From NCBI GenBank assembly GCA_039621445.1, contig CP154955.1, positions 52,543,384-52,607,383 of the forward strand: a DNA stretch of 64,000 bases. The letters run 5' to 3'. The first letter of the stretch is position 1, and each line of letters starts with the position of its first letter. The position numbers and the translations under genes are program-made. Source of the stretch: Euglena gracilis. Lineage: Eukaryota > Euglenida > Euglenophyceae > Euglenales. The notes below the pieces were generated by a model. It searched no databases. It saw only the letters and a list, made by a program, of their open reading frames with translations, and had not been told where the DNA came from. This document shows, in pieces, positions 21,120 through 31,917 of this stretch.

Positions 21120-22905
21120 GAAATTGGGGACACTGGACTTGGAGGAGTTTGGAAGAGAGAGACGGGATACAACATGGAATCTCAAAGAACACGACACAAA
21201 AAAGGCAAATAAACGCAAAAAAAATGCAAAAAAAAACGTAAATTGCATGTAAATTCCTTTAGGGGTTCCCCCGGATGTACACTTTTCCACTGGAGAGGAC
21301 TTGGAAAAATTTTGGCTCTGCTGGAGAAAATTTTCCATTATGCAGAAAAATTTGCATAAAAAAAGCATTTTGTGGACCAAAAAAATGCAAGAATGACAAC
21401 AAATTGACAAAATTTCTGGCATTCGGGGAAAATCGGGGCCAAAACGAGGACTTTTCTCATTGTCAAAAAAATTTCCAACAAAATCAAAAATCGCCAGGGA
21501 AAAAAGCTAAAAACACAAAAAAAAAAAACAACAAACGCAAAAAAACCACAAATTTTGCCAAAATAAAAAAACACATTTGCGTTCCCCCCCCCCCGGTCAA
21601 AGTGAAATTAGGGCAAAAAATAACCAAATTAATTCAATTTTAAATAAAAGCCCATTTTGGGCATTTGTTTTGGCCCACGACCAGGCAGGCACCAACCGCC
21701 CCCCCCCCCCCCCGGGGGGGGTGGTGCCTGCCTGCCCAGGCACTCCAGGGCACCCCAAGACCCCCTCCCCCCCCCCCACCGGGTTGGTCAAATTCAAGCC
21801 TGGTCCAGCTCAGACTGGAGATTTGGGAAGGCTGCTGACTGACTCCCATGGGGTTCAGCCAGTCTGGAACTGGGCCCCACTCCGGGTTCGATCCGGAGAC
21901 GGAAAAAAATGCAAAATGCAAAATACATCCAATTGTGCAACAATTGATATTTGACCCAGATTGCAAGCTGGCCAGCAAATTTTTCGCCATTTGTTTTTCC
22001 GTTTCTGCCCATTTTTGTACGCCCAAAAGCAAATAATTGCCATCTAGCCACCCTTTTAGCGACTGGACAAAAAAAACAATACTCACCAAGGGCGATGAGG
22101 CCTGATCTCCCGGGCACAACTGAGGACATTGCATCCCAAATCAATTTCGACATCTCATCCGGGAAAAATCAGCAGACGGCAGTCAATCAACAACTGATGT
22201 CGACTCTGGTTACAGAGATGATGTGCCAGCACACAGAACCACCTGCTGTAATCATCACACGTGTGGCAGGATGTGAAGCCCTCACACTTAAGTGTGGGGT
22301 ATTGTGTGTTTGGGGGGAAGAAACAGGTCCACCTGGCTCCATGCCTGTGCAATCACTGTGGACGTATCCAACAACACCAGGACGCCAGCAGGCAAATTTG
22401 GCTGGTCTTTTTGTGGTCTCCAGAAGTTACCAGGAAAGACAAATACCCCCCTTATTTGGCTAATGGTTGTGTACTCCTCCAGAACCCCCATTACCCTTTT
22501 TTTTTTTGCTTCCCTCCTATTTGGCGAATGGCTTATGGTAGGGCTGCTTCGGACCCCTCGAGGCCAAATAAGGGCAGTCAAGGACCCCACCCCACCCCTT
22601 GATTTTTTATTGTGCCAAATTATTATTCTTTGTGAATAGTACTGTGCAAAATTGGGGATTCTTTGTTGAACAGTTGGATTTGTCATGACTTTTTCTGACC
22701 CAGAATTCTAAATCTTCAAAATGGGTTTTTGGAGGGTTTTTTTTTGAGCCTTTTTTACGGCGTTGGCAAATATGGCTGGTCTTTTCATTGCACGATTAAT
22801 ATTTCTAATAACAATAATATTCCTGAAAATAATAATCTTTATTTAAATACCCCTTTATGACATATATGTGGGTGTCTCATTTTATGTTATAATTTGTGTT
22901 ATAAA
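21120..22905. other. Intron 4 sequence of the carrier gene
   Basis: A-rich sequence with many GCAAAAA words to 21600, then C/G runs at 21587-21785 around GTGCCTGCCTGCCCAGGCAC, a 10-bp-arm palindrome-like word. The rest to 22905 is mixed. No exon is required by phase and none was recognised. Confidence 0.45.
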
Positions 22906-22914
22906 TACATACAT

Positions 22915-23346
22915 GGCAGCCAGGAACTATATGGACCCCCCCCCCGGAGTCCAGATAGTTCCACCCGCATCCCGGATTTGCCGGATGTCTTGGGGTTATT
23001 TCTGGGGGATAGGGTCAGGGTTCCGACCCAACCACCGGGGGGCTCCCATTTTTAGGATTTTAGGGAGAGGTTGGACCGCATTTCGGACCAGTTAGGGAGA
23101 ATTTAGGCCGAATTCGGGCAAGGAAAAAACCCGGTGCGTGGGACGCGGGTGGAACTATCTGGACCCCCCCCCCCCCAAAAATTTTTGCCACATAATTCCC
23201 CCCTCTTTCCAAGCCAAATGATTTGATTTGATTTAATTTAATTCAATTTAATTAAAAATTTTGTCCTCTCAATTCACTGCTTTCTTGTTCAAATTGAATA
23301 ACATGGCAGCCTTGGGTGAAAAGAATCCATATAGTTCCTGGCTGCC
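22915..23346. repeat. Outer 21-bp inverted repeat enclosing a foldback element
   Basis: The 21 bases at 22915-22935 (starting GGCAGCCAGGAAC) recur exactly as reverse complement at 23326-23346. Both arms are flanked by CATACAT-like sequence. Inside lies a second inverted repeat, listed separately. Nested arms suggest one foldback element inserted in, or grown from, another. Confidence 0.8.
22950..23163. mobile_element. MITE-like element, 214 bp, 19-bp perfect terminal inverted repeats
   Basis: TCCAGATAGTTCCACCCGC at 22950-22968 is matched exactly by its reverse complement at 23145-23163. The interior is non-coding. No target duplication is obvious because both sides are C runs. It sits in an intron of the carrier gene. 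The size and arms fit a miniature inverted-repeat transposable element, but no transposase is present. Confidence 0.6.
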
Positions 23347-23349
23347 ACA

Positions 23350-23910
23350 TACATGTCAGGTGCATATTTTATTCTTGCTTTATTTGCTGATTTTCGTTCA
23401 ACTTTTTTGCTCGGAAAGCACAAACACCTGTTTGGATCAACTTGATCATCATGCTGGTGGGTACCCTGAGAAGTGAGTGACAGAGGAGCAAGCAGGCAGG
23501 GAAGAGGGCACCAGCACCCAAGAAAGGTTGGCAGATATATGCTTACGGATTTGTTTAATTTTAAAAATGTTTTGCAGAACCATCTTTGTGTTTCTTTGGA
23601 ACATGCAAACAAGGAAAATTATACAGTTCTGGGCAAGTCACTGCCAATGAAATAGCATTTTGTCTCCCCTTTTGCACCTTTTGACTAACAATTGAAAAAA
23701 ATGCCTGTTTTTGAAGTCAGCAGAGAACAAGAAAAATACCCCCAAAAAACAAAAAAAAACGTAGGTCCCAATACAAAAAATAAAAATCCAAAACCGAATG
23801 TCAAACACTTGAAACAGCGGGGGAAAAAACTTTCAAATTTTGGAAGCTGGCGCGCCTTCCTCCCGCGGCTTCCCTCCCCCTGCCACAACCGGTAGAAGGA
23901 GAGCAGCAGG
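23350..23910. other. Intron 4 sequence
   Basis: A/T-rich to mixed. No gene seen until the GC-rich island at 23916. Confidence 0.4.
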
Positions 23911-23915
23911 TTTGC

Positions 23916-24030
23916 TCAGGGGCGCCGGGCCCAGCGCCCCATGGCCCACTGCAGGTTGGGGCTGCGGGCCACCAGCTCCACCGCCAGCAGCTGCGCCCTC
24001 AGCCAGTACGTGGCGGCGTGCCGCCCCCCC
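23916..24030 (-). CDS. Candidate exon with extreme GC3, unidentified
   Basis: On the minus strand the frame HAATYWLRAQLLAVELVA then RSPNLQWAMGRWARRP ends at TGA (23918-23916). All of its codons end in G or C, stronger bias than any other island here, which argues that it is coding. It begins where a ~140-base C/G homopolymer stops, so its 5' boundary (and any acceptor) may be lost in that tract. It lies between carrier exons 4 and 5, which already join in phase. It may therefore be an alternative 3' exon or another gene's last exon. Confidence 0.4.
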
Positions 24031-24116
24031 CCCCCGCCCCCCCCCCCCCCCCCCCCCCCCCCCCACCCCCCACCCCCCCCCCCCCCCCCCCCCCCCCGTC
24101 CCCCCCACCCCCCCCC

Positions 24117-24156
<40 letters not shown>

Positions 24157-24157
24157 A
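24018..24157 (+). repeat. Poly-C tract, about 140 bp
   Basis: Nearly uninterrupted C with a few A, T and G. The length is probably not reliable in any assembly. It abuts a coding-like island on its left side. Proline- or glycine-only ORFs here are artefacts. Confidence 0.95.
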
Positions 24158-24164
24158 CCCAAGC

Positions 24165-25070
24165 CCCCCACCGATAGTGCGAGACCAAAAAAGAAAGATG
24201 TCAACACACAAAAAACAAGCAACTTAATGTGTTAAGCTTTTACATCAAAATTTCATTCCGATCTTCTTTGCCGAAAAAATATTGGGTAGACTTTAAAAAA
24301 AATACTATAATATATATAATAAAATAATTTAAAAATGGAATAAATGTAAAATGTTGTAATAGCCACTGTCCAATAATTCAGGCCTTGTTTCCCCCTTCCC
24401 CCTCGAAATTCCTGGCACTCAGCGCCTTTTTTTCACGCTGTGGACCCGCCGGGACTGAACTGGACTGGTGCTAATAGACCTTCTTCTGGTGCGTGAGATT
24501 TGTCAACCCACAGGCATTTTGACGGAATCATTGTCACGCCGCCGCCAGGGGAAAAAAATGCGGCGTTTGGAGGGGGGGTCAGCACGGCGAGGGCCAAACA
24601 AAGACAGGCGGTGGGGCAGCACAGAAAGGCAGAACACCAGCATGGAGGGGATTGCAGGCCTGGGGAGCGTTGGCGGGGGGGGGGGAGGAGCTGCAGAAAA
24701 GGGAATCGATTTTTCCGCGATTTCCGCATCTTTTCCCACAATTTCCGCATTTTTCCCACAGTTTTTGCATTTTTTTCTGCACATTTTTCTGCAATTTCCA
24801 CATTTATTCCGCAATTTCGCAATTCTTTTTCGCAATTACCTCCAGTCAATTCCTTGCCGAAGGGCCGTCCTCCGTAGCCGGAAAATTGTACAAATTGCGG
24901 GGGGAAAGTGGATATGGATTCCCCCCTCCTGCATGTACAGGAAGGCCGGGTGGGAGGGTGAGGTCGAACCGGCACCCACCCATTTACCTTGAGTTTGTCG
25001 GGTAGGGGGCTTCTTTAGGCTTCCCGGGGAGGTTCATCCGGTGGAGTTGAAAAAAGTGCTAAACCCTCCC
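24165..25070. other. Intron 4 sequence with one weak coding-like island
   Basis: 24240-24360 is AT-rich. At 24555-24660 the minus strand reads MLVFCLSVLPHRLSLFGPRR with G/C-ending codons, possibly an exon, but no boundaries are convincing. 24700-24830 is a repetitive TTTCCGCATTTT-type tract. Confidence 0.4.
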
Positions 25071-25077
25071 CCCTAAT

Positions 25078-25290
25078 GGGGGCACGGGTGTGCTTATAGG
25101 GGACCGCCGCCTCCGGCGGCGGGGGTGCGCTTCTATTTGGACCCTGCCTAAGCGATTTTTGTTGATTTCCTTTAGAAATCCCATCAAAATGGGGGGGTGC
25201 GCTTGTAGTGGACCGCCGCCTTTGGCGGCGGGGGGTGCGCTTTTATTTGGACCTGCTGCGCTTGTAGCGGCCCGTGCTTCTATTAGGGGG
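25078..25290 (+). repeat. Tandem repeat with GC hairpins (CCGCCGCCTCCGGCGGCGG)
   Basis: The order GTGCGCTT.TAG.GGACC, CGCCGCCT..GGCGGCGG, GGGTGCGCTT.TATTTGGACC is repeated at 25091-25146 and 25196-25252, with a partial third copy to 25280. Each unit holds a perfect hairpin with CCGCC/GGCGG arms around a 4-base loop. The reading words echo family A/C (hairpin plus TATTTGGACC). Confidence 0.75.
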
Positions 25291-25519
25291 GGGGGGGTTA
25301 ACTGGACCCTGCAACCCCCACGGCCCCGACAGGGGGGGGGGGCAGCTGGCAGCTGGACCGAATTGGAACCCAAAATCTGGCGGAAGGAGCCAAGCCCGCC
25401 TGGGTAGGAATTTACACAGCCAAAAAAATAAGGTAAAATCCCCAGAAAACCCTCAAGAACATCTTCCTTGGTTTTTTTTTCTAAAAAATTTCAAATTAAA
25501 AAAACATTAAAAATTTTTT

Positions 25520-25692
25520 TTAATGCTTTTAAAAAAACAATATAAAAAAAAAAAAAAAATAATTTTTTATCGTCTCAGTCTCACTCACACACTTCACGTC
25601 TTTGTTTTTTTTTTGTTTTTTTTTTCTCTTTTTTTTGTTTTTTTTTTTCCCTTTTTCTTTTTTTTTTATTTTCTTTTTTTTTTTTTTTTCAA
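25520..25692. repeat. A/T homopolymer tracts
   Basis: An A-rich run (25540-25560) and long T runs broken by single C or G (25600-25690). Phenylalanine-only ORFs are artefacts. No gene. Confidence 0.9.
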
Positions 25693-25699
25693 GAATTCT

Positions 25700-26660
25700 T
25701 CATCTCTGCCTGGCTGTTTTAGACTGGTCAAAACTTTATTTCAACAGTCCCCCAGAGGAGGGGGGGGGGCTGGGCGCGGCTGGCTGGAAAGAGGGCGCTG
25801 GCTGGCTGGACCCCTCCTCCCCGGGAGGTAGGGTCCCCCCCCCCCCTTTTGAGAAAGCCCCTGTTTCAGGGATTCCTGTTCAGCCCTGGGAACAGAGGGG
25901 GGTGGAAATCTTCCACTGCTCATGAATGTGGAAGATTTTGAGACAGAGTCAAAAAAAAACAGCAGAGCTACCCCCCCCCCCTTGCCCACCTACCGGGTTC
26001 CTACAATCCCTGGTCGGGGGGAGGTTGTACAAGCCTCCAACCGACAACCCGACCGGGGGGTCGTACGACTGGGTGTCAAAAACAACCCAATTTTCAAAGC
26101 CCACCTCCAACCCCAACCAGGGGGGGGGGGGTGGTCGGAGGGCAAAGGGGGGCGTTTCCAAAAGCCAAGACCCAGACTCCCAGCTGTCGCAGTACAGATT
26201 AATGTTCTCACGCATAAACTGGGCCAAAAAAAGACACCCATTTAAAAAAAAATCCAAAAAAAACGCCTCCCAACAGGAACACTTCCCATAGAGGGGGGGG
26301 GGCTGCGGTCGGTTTTGATCCTGGCTGGGACCATGTCCAACCCTGGCCATTTCCTGGTCAAAATAGGAAAAGAAGTTTTCCACAAATTTGTTCATCAGAA
26401 GCGTTCGGAATTCAAAGCAGATGATACTTCTTCCCAGCAAAAGATGAAAAGTCTCCATATATAGTGTTAGGAAACAGGTCAGCGTTGCGCAAGGGTCGGA
26501 GACGGGTCCCAAGAGGGCAGGTTGATGAGGACAAAGAGTGGAGGACAGCATCCGGGGGGGGGGGGGGGGCAACCATTCCTTAAGAGAATCTGTGATCTGT
26601 CATACTCGACATTTGTTTCCCAACAACTGTCAAAACCGACGACCACCGCCCGGGGGGGGG
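25700..26660. other. Intron 4 sequence with family D-like segment
   Basis: At 26000-26070 the words CCTGGTCGGGGGGAGG, CCGACCGGGGGGTCGTACGA and CTGGGTGTC resemble repeat family D. G runs at 25760, 26121 and 26555. No coding island. Confidence 0.45.
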
Positions 26661-26665
26661 GGCAC

Positions 26666-26768
26666 CTTTGTACAGGCCCCGAACCCCGCGGCGCCGCGGG
26701 ATGCCGTTCTTCCCGGCCTGCAGCCGGGTCTTGAGGGTGTCGATGGGGAACGTGATGGCGGCAGACAC
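26666..26768 (-). CDS. Mitochondrial carrier (SLC25) gene, exon 4: repeat 1 signature
   Basis: Acceptor CCCCCCCAG (ends 26769), donor TACAAAG/GTGCCC (26665), 103 nt, phase 0 in and one base out. It encodes VSAAITFPIDTLKTRLQAGK then NGIPRRRGVRGLYK. FPIDTLKTRLQ is a textbook carrier signature (P-x-D-x-x-K-x-R) and GVRGLYKG is the matching glycine-rich end of the matrix helix. FPIDTLKTRLQ is like that of S-adenosylmethionine-type carriers, while repeat 2 is more like di-/tricarboxylate carriers. The transported substrate cannot be named. Exon 3 supplies the start of the helix (SFAGF). Confidence 0.9.
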
Positions 26769-26774
26769 CTGGGG

Positions 26775-28185
26775 GGGAGGCCGGCGTCTCGCATGAGGAA
26801 AGCGGTTCTGGGTCAGCTGGGGCCAGAACCCAAAACCGACCCGGGGGGGGGGGGGGGAGGTGTGCCTGCTGTGGGCAGGCACCCCCCAGGGTGAGAAAAA
26901 ACCCACACCAAAACCTCAAAGGAAATGGGCGGTGAGCAGGTGCATAGATAGGATGTTCTAAAACATCACTGAATTCGTGATTGATCTTTATACAGAGTTC
27001 TTGTGACTTGGGGTGTTGACCACCGCTTTCTATCACTGCAGATAGTTGGTATGTTTGGTCATTCTGACCTTTTTCCCGTAGGAATTTGTCAGTATGGTCA
27101 ACAGTTCCGAATGCATCAAAGAAACAAACACGAAAAATGATTTCTTTCAATGGTGGTAACATGACACCACAAAAATCTTCAACAACAGGGAGTGTCATTC
27201 GGAAAATCACAACACTGAAAGCGATACGGCTGTGCCTTGTCGCAGGATAAGGCGCCATGGAACGCATTAGTCCCCGGGTCCCCCCCCGGAAAATGCTTAG
27301 GCACTGGGGTGTGTGCTGTTTCACAACCAACACAAAAATAATACCCTCCCTGGGGGAAAATGCCTTAAACTCTGGAGGAGCAAATAACACAACCTGGGGT
27401 GGGGGGGGACCTTCCTTCCTGAAAAATAACTGGGCCTCTTCGTACCCAGTGCGAAAATTTAGGGTGGCAGAAAGCAAAAAAAAATTATTTAGGGTGGCAG
27501 AAAGCAAAGATGGGGACACCCAAAGTGAACCCTCGAAACCCGGGTCGAAAAAAAGACAAAAAAATCAGCATAAAGCAGGGGGCAAATGCGATATCAATTT
27601 TACAGGTTTTGGGGTAAAAGCAAAGAAGCCATGACATCAAAATTGAAATCAAAAATGACAAATCAATTGACAAAAATTGAATTGAAAGAAAAAAATGTAT
27701 CTCAATCAAAATCATTGCCTAGCAGAACTAAAAAAAAAATTGCCAAGAAAAACAAAAACGCAAACTTCGTACTAAAAAAAAAAACTGTAAAAAACGTCTG
27801 TGTTTTCCCAATTATGCAGGAAGAAGGGGGGATGGCATGAGAAAAAACCCACAACAGGACAAAGGTGCAAACAAAAGAGCCAAAATATATAATAATACAA
27901 GGACAGAGTAAACTAGAAAGAAAATGGGAGAGGAGAACCCATCAAATTTACTTATTACTTATTTATTTAAAAAAAATTCTGTTTACCTATGATGCTCACG
28001 TCAAAAATTCTTGTGAAATCAACTCACAACAACTGGGTTGTGTCCACCTGCCACAAAGACAGTGCCTTTTCTAACCTCGCCCTGCAGCCCTCAGCCCTCT
28101 GCGCAAAATTAAGAACGAAATTTAGTAGTCAAAATTTTTGGCCCCTTTTTAGGCCTCAATTGTAACCTGGCTATGCTGCTCCCAA
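26775..28185. other. Intron 3 sequence of the carrier gene
   Basis: Mixed to A-rich. A direct duplication TTTAGGGTGGCAGAAAGCAA occurs at 27458 and 27488. No exon is required by phase. Confidence 0.45.
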
Positions 28186-28194
28186 CTTACGGTC

Positions 28195-28670
28195 ACTGGC
28201 ATCGGCGCATACAACACGCGCGCACACACCCCACACCCACCACACACACCACACACCACACACACAGCACATCACACAGCCCAACACACACCACACAATA
28301 CACATTCACCAGCATCACACACAACACAACACAATCAGCAACACTAGACACAGACACACGACAACTACAACACTAACATCAAATCAGTCACACACAAAAC
28401 AGCAACACAACACAACAACACACACAACACAACACAACACACACAACACAAACAAACACAACAACAAACACAACGGGTTTGTGTACAACACAAAGACAAC
28501 ACAACACTAACACAACACAACACAAACCAACGACAACACAACACACCCACCACACAACACAAACACAACACAACACAAACAACCAACACACAACACACAC
28601 AACAACCACCCAACACACACCACACACAACACACCCACACAACCACAACTGCACACACACACGCACGCTG
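28195..28670 (+). repeat. (CA)n/(ACAAC)n low-complexity tract
   Basis: Nearly G-free on the plus strand: CACACA, ACAACACAAC and ACCACACA words for about 470 bp, in the intron side of the 28-nt exon 3. On the transcribed minus strand this is GT/TTG-rich. Confidence 0.9.
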
Positions 28671-28774
28671 CGACGCACTTTCAAAACACACATCGTGGCC
28701 ACGCGAACACCGAGCTGTTGGCCACGAACGCCTGCGAAGCGATTTCTTAGCATTTTCAACCATCGTGGACCCAC

Positions 28775-28802
28775 GAAGCCTGCGAAGCTGTTCAGCGGAA
28801 TC
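28775..28802 (-). CDS. Mitochondrial carrier (SLC25) gene, exon 3 (28-nt microexon)
   Basis: Between ACGCCCAG (acceptor, ends 28803) and GGCTTC/GTGGGT (donor, 28774) lie 28 nt. The first G completes the Arg codon left by exon 2, and nine codons follow: IPLNSFAGF. Joined to exon 4 this gives SFAGFVSAAITFPIDTLK. This has the A-G pair nine to ten residues before the signature proline, where carriers of this type carry it. The phase agrees on both sides. Recognition rests on phase and helix pattern, as the exon alone is too short to identify. Confidence 0.6.
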
Positions 28803-29149
28803 CTGGGCGTTGTTTGGTGATGGGGGGGCTGATGGGGTCGAAGATTGCCACTGGTCAGGTGTGGGAAGGTCACTGATCACGGTGTGCCAGTCTGTCAGGG
28901 TCACTGTGACAAATTGCATGAAAGTGCTGCCAGTCGGTGGAGGGGGGGGGGGGGGCACGGGGGGACGGTGGGGGGGGGGGGGGGCGTGAGCGGATTGTGG
29001 TTTAGGAGTAGCGTGGATGTTTTTTTCTTTGCAAGAGGGGCAGAGTTGAAAGTAGACAATCGAGGTTTAAAGTTCCGTCTGAATTCTGTATTCCCCGCAT
29101 ACAAACAATAACAGATGTGCACTTGACGAGTGTGTGAACGTGCACAAAC

Positions 29150-29330
29150 ACACAATCCACCCACTCCGCCACCCACTCACTCAACCACAACACAGACAGA
29201 TCAACACACACACACACACACACACACACACCACGCACAACGCAACACAAACACACACAACACACACATTACACACACCACACACACACACAACACACAA
29301 CACACACACCCAAACACCAAAATTTCGGAC
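29150..29330 (+). repeat. (CA)n-rich tract
   Basis: CACACA and ACAACACA repeats, 29195-29325, in the intron between exons 2 and 3. Low complexity. Confidence 0.9.
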
Positions 29331-29346
29331 AAAGTACCAGACAGAC

Positions 29347-29484
29347 CTGGGGATGTCTGCCACCTCCTCCACGATCTCCGGCTCTCCAAGGGCTCCGGCA
29401 CCCTCCAAGGGCTTCGGCAACCCGCTTAGGGTGGCCCGCGCGTGCTCGAAGAAATCCGGGCAGGCTGAACTCCCCGTCATCCGG
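29347..29484 (-). CDS. Mitochondrial carrier (SLC25) gene, exon 2: N-terminal extension
   Basis: Acceptor CCCTCCCAG (ends 29485), donor CCCCAG/GTCTGT (29346), 138 nt: one base in, 45 codons, two bases out. The peptide reads RMTGSSACPDFFEHARATL, SGLPKPLEGAGALGEPEI, VEEVADIP. It is acidic near its end and lies just before the first carrier helix, so it would face the intermembrane space or form a targeting region. The codons are G/C-ending, which favours this frame over the two other open ones. No domain recognised. The link to exon 3 rests on phase (AG+G makes Arg). Confidence 0.6.
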
Positions 29485-29559
29485 CTGGGAGGGGAGGGGG
29501 GGGCACACAAAGGCATATGGAGAAGGTGGTGTCGACGGGGAGGGACACCCCCTAAATAA

Positions 29560-30410
29560 GGCCGGGACTCATTTTGGGTCCAGTGCTGGAATGTCAGGGG
29601 TTATTTTGCCAAGGTCTTACCAAGATTCTTCCCTTGGCACTTTGCATTATGCGATAATAAAATGAAATTTCCCATGCTTTTTGTGTTCCAAAAAGGTAAA
29701 AAGTAGAATTTTTGTCATTTTTTGTGCTTGAAAGTGGGGGTACCCCCGATCGACAAATTTGCAGGGACTGTTTTCACCGTCCCTGGCACTTTCCACCGTC
29801 AGGTGGAAGCTGAAATTTGGGGGTGGGGTCTCATTCTTGGATCTTTGCTCGGTTGGGCTGGGGGGGTCATACTTTTTGGGTCACAATTTTCATAAAAGGT
29901 CAAAAATGATGAACACCAGGTACTTGGATGGTATTTTTTTTATTATTTTTCAATGGGACTCTTTCGCGTCGTTTCGCGACCACCCGGGGGTCTTGCGCAG
30001 GGCTCTTGGGGGAAAGCGTGTTCCAAATATGGGGATTGTTTGAAAATTTAGAGGTCATTTAGAAGCGCCTTCATGCGAGGTATGCAAAATAAATTGCATT
30101 TGAGGGGTCTTATTAAAGAAACAGCTTTACAAATTCAATAGACCGGGGGATCCTGACTAACCCCCCATCAAAAAAGACCCGGGTCTTATTTTTGGGTCCA
30201 TTGCTGGAAACTGGCAGGGGGGTCTTCCTTGGTGGGTTTTGTTTTGTGGGGGGGTCTATATTTCTCTTGACCGAATAAATCATCTTTCTTAAGGTTCAAA
30301 AAAAAGCAAATTTTCCTCCGAAGCTTCGTACCATGTGTCAACTGGCATGAATTTAGATTGTGCATAAAATTTTGGTCCCAAAAATTAGAATTTTCAATTG
30401 AAAAAAATAA
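29560..30410 (+). repeat. Dispersed repeat family A, two copies in tandem
   Basis: Copy 1 (29560-29720) reads GGACTCATTTTGGGTCC.GTGCTGGAA, then CCCTTGGCACTTTGCATTATG. Copy 2 (30172-30400) reads AAAGACCCGGGTCTTATTTT, TGGGTCCATTGCTGGAAACT, CTTGACCGAATAAA, TTCCTCCGAAGCTTCGTACC, ATGTGTCAACTGGCATGAAT. The same words in the same order occur at 7362-7600. 29800-29880 repeats the GGGGTC.CATTTTT part. Confidence 0.75.
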
Positions 30411-30584
30411 ATTAAAAAAATTTGTGCCCAAAATGGGGATGTTGGAATTTTTTCACCATCCCTGGCACTTCGGTCCGCTTCGTGCCATCAGCCAGCCAGC
30501 CAGGACCCAATTTCCATGCTTCTGTGTTTCGACCTGCAAATTTCGGCTCGAAAATTCCAACCCATCTGGACATGGTAAACCTCC

Positions 30585-30915
30585 TCCAAATAATAGCCCT
30601 CCTGGTTTATTATTCGGACACACAAAGTCGGGGTCCAGGGGGTTTGTTACTTGGGGAAAAACTCGAAGTCAAAAATCGACCCAAAACTCCCCCAGCAAGC
30701 TCCACAGGTCACTTCTTTGGCATTTGGACTTTACTCTAAAAAAAAAAAACAAGTGTTTGGCATATCTCTGCACCAATTTCAGTCATTTTTGTGGTTTTTG
30801 CAACATTTTCTCTGGTGTTCCCCTCATTTTTCCTCGCCTTTGCAGCTGTCGGAGAGGGGGGTTTATTATTTGGGCAATTCCATCCTCATGGGGGTTATTA
30901 TTTGGGGGGGGGGGC
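30585..30915. repeat. Dispersed repeat family B copy
   Basis: CTCCAAATAATAGCCCTCCT at 30584 and, about 280 bp on, GGGGGTTTATTATTTGGGCA and GGGGGTTATTATTTGGGGGG (30868-30910) in reverse sense. The two ends are inverted relative to each other, as in a foldback element. Non-coding. Confidence 0.6.
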
Positions 30916-31207
30916 ATCAGTTGAGGTGGTGTTATCATTTGTTGAGAAGTTTATTTTTCGCATATTTTCAGGTGCTAGCCAGATGTTGCTGGCCAGCGTT
31001 CCGGACCAACCCCAGGAAAACTAAGGTTATCATCATTTCTTAATTCGACTTTTGCCAATTTCATTGCCCTGGGAAAAATGCTGCTCCGTGGGTGGGGGGG
31101 GGAGGGGTGGGGCCGCCGATGGGAGGGGGGACGGGACATCATCCAGTGAATGAGCGCATTCTTGCTTTTGACCCTGCCTCCCCCCGCCCACTCCCCTAGC
31201 CCCGCAC

Positions 31208-31284
31208 ACGTCGTCCTCCTCGTCTCTGCGCAGGCCGACGGCGGCGAAGGGGTCGAAGATGTGGAAGCTGTGGAACGGTGGCTC
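31208..31284 (-). CDS. Probable upstream exon of the carrier gene (exon 1 or earlier)
   Basis: Acceptor CGCCGCAG ends at 31285. The peptide EPPFHSFHIFDPFAAVG then LRRDEEDDV has almost perfect G/C-ending codons. Two donors overlap: GAC/GTGTGC (phase 0) and GACGT/GTGCGG (phase 2). Only the second joins exon 2 in frame, giving DEEDDVRMTG. No start codon or domain is seen, so earlier exons should exist. It could belong to a different gene; the link rests only on phase, strand and distance. Confidence 0.45.
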
Positions 31285-31289
31285 CTGCG

Positions 31290-31910
31290 GCGAGCGAGGT
31301 GTTCTGAAAGGGGCCGCAGCAACCTCCTGCTGCTTTGCTGCTCTCAGTGTTGCTTATCAAAAATTACTTCTGGACTTATCATTATTACTTACCACTATCA
31401 TTTTTGTTGTTTCTGGTTATTACTCACTACCTATCATTATTACCCAATGGTGTTACTGTTATCAACTCCCAATGGCATCCTCAGGAGTATGTGGCTTGAT
31501 GGGCTGGATGGTTGCAAATAAAAAGAAATTGCCCAGTCGGGTCAGCCGGTTTCCACCTATTTCAAACCGAATGCACATATTCAGGTAAACTCCGGGGGGT
31601 GGGTGTCTTCTGCACGCACACCCCTGACGGGAGGAGTTGGCTGGGGTCCGATCAAGATAACAATAAGACTCGATAGTTTTTATTTGAAAATGGGTGTCCT
31701 CCGGTTCCTAAAGCTATTGGTGCAGGAGGGGGCGGGTTAAATTACCTTTCTCACCCCAAAATGCCAACCCGTGGGAAGTGTTAAACGTGCCTCTCCCTTG
31801 CGACCTTCCTCTGGCGGGAAAAAAGGTGCTTGCTGGACCCCCCCCTCGCGCATCGAGGTAGGGTCCCCTCCGGCTTGAAATCCCATGGTGGACGCACAGT
31901 GGGCGGGGGT
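31290..31910. other. Non-genic stretch
   Basis: 31350-31460 is rich in ATTATTA/ACTTACCACT. The rest is mixed. I looked for a start exon of the carrier gene here and saw none. Confidence 0.4.
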
Positions 31911-31917
31911 TGCAATG

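Noticed and set aside
23916-24235. Gly-only or Pro-only ORFs over the poly-C tract
   Set aside because: Homopolymer artefact; only the GC3-rich part at 23916-24030 is kept as a candidate.
25523-25700. Phe-rich ORFs
   Set aside because: They are translations of T runs with no other support.
26479-27519. 346-codon minus-strand ORF overlapping carrier exon 4
   Set aside because: It reads the opposite phase of the real exon, has no codon bias outside it, and only its overlap with exon 4 gives GC-rich codons.
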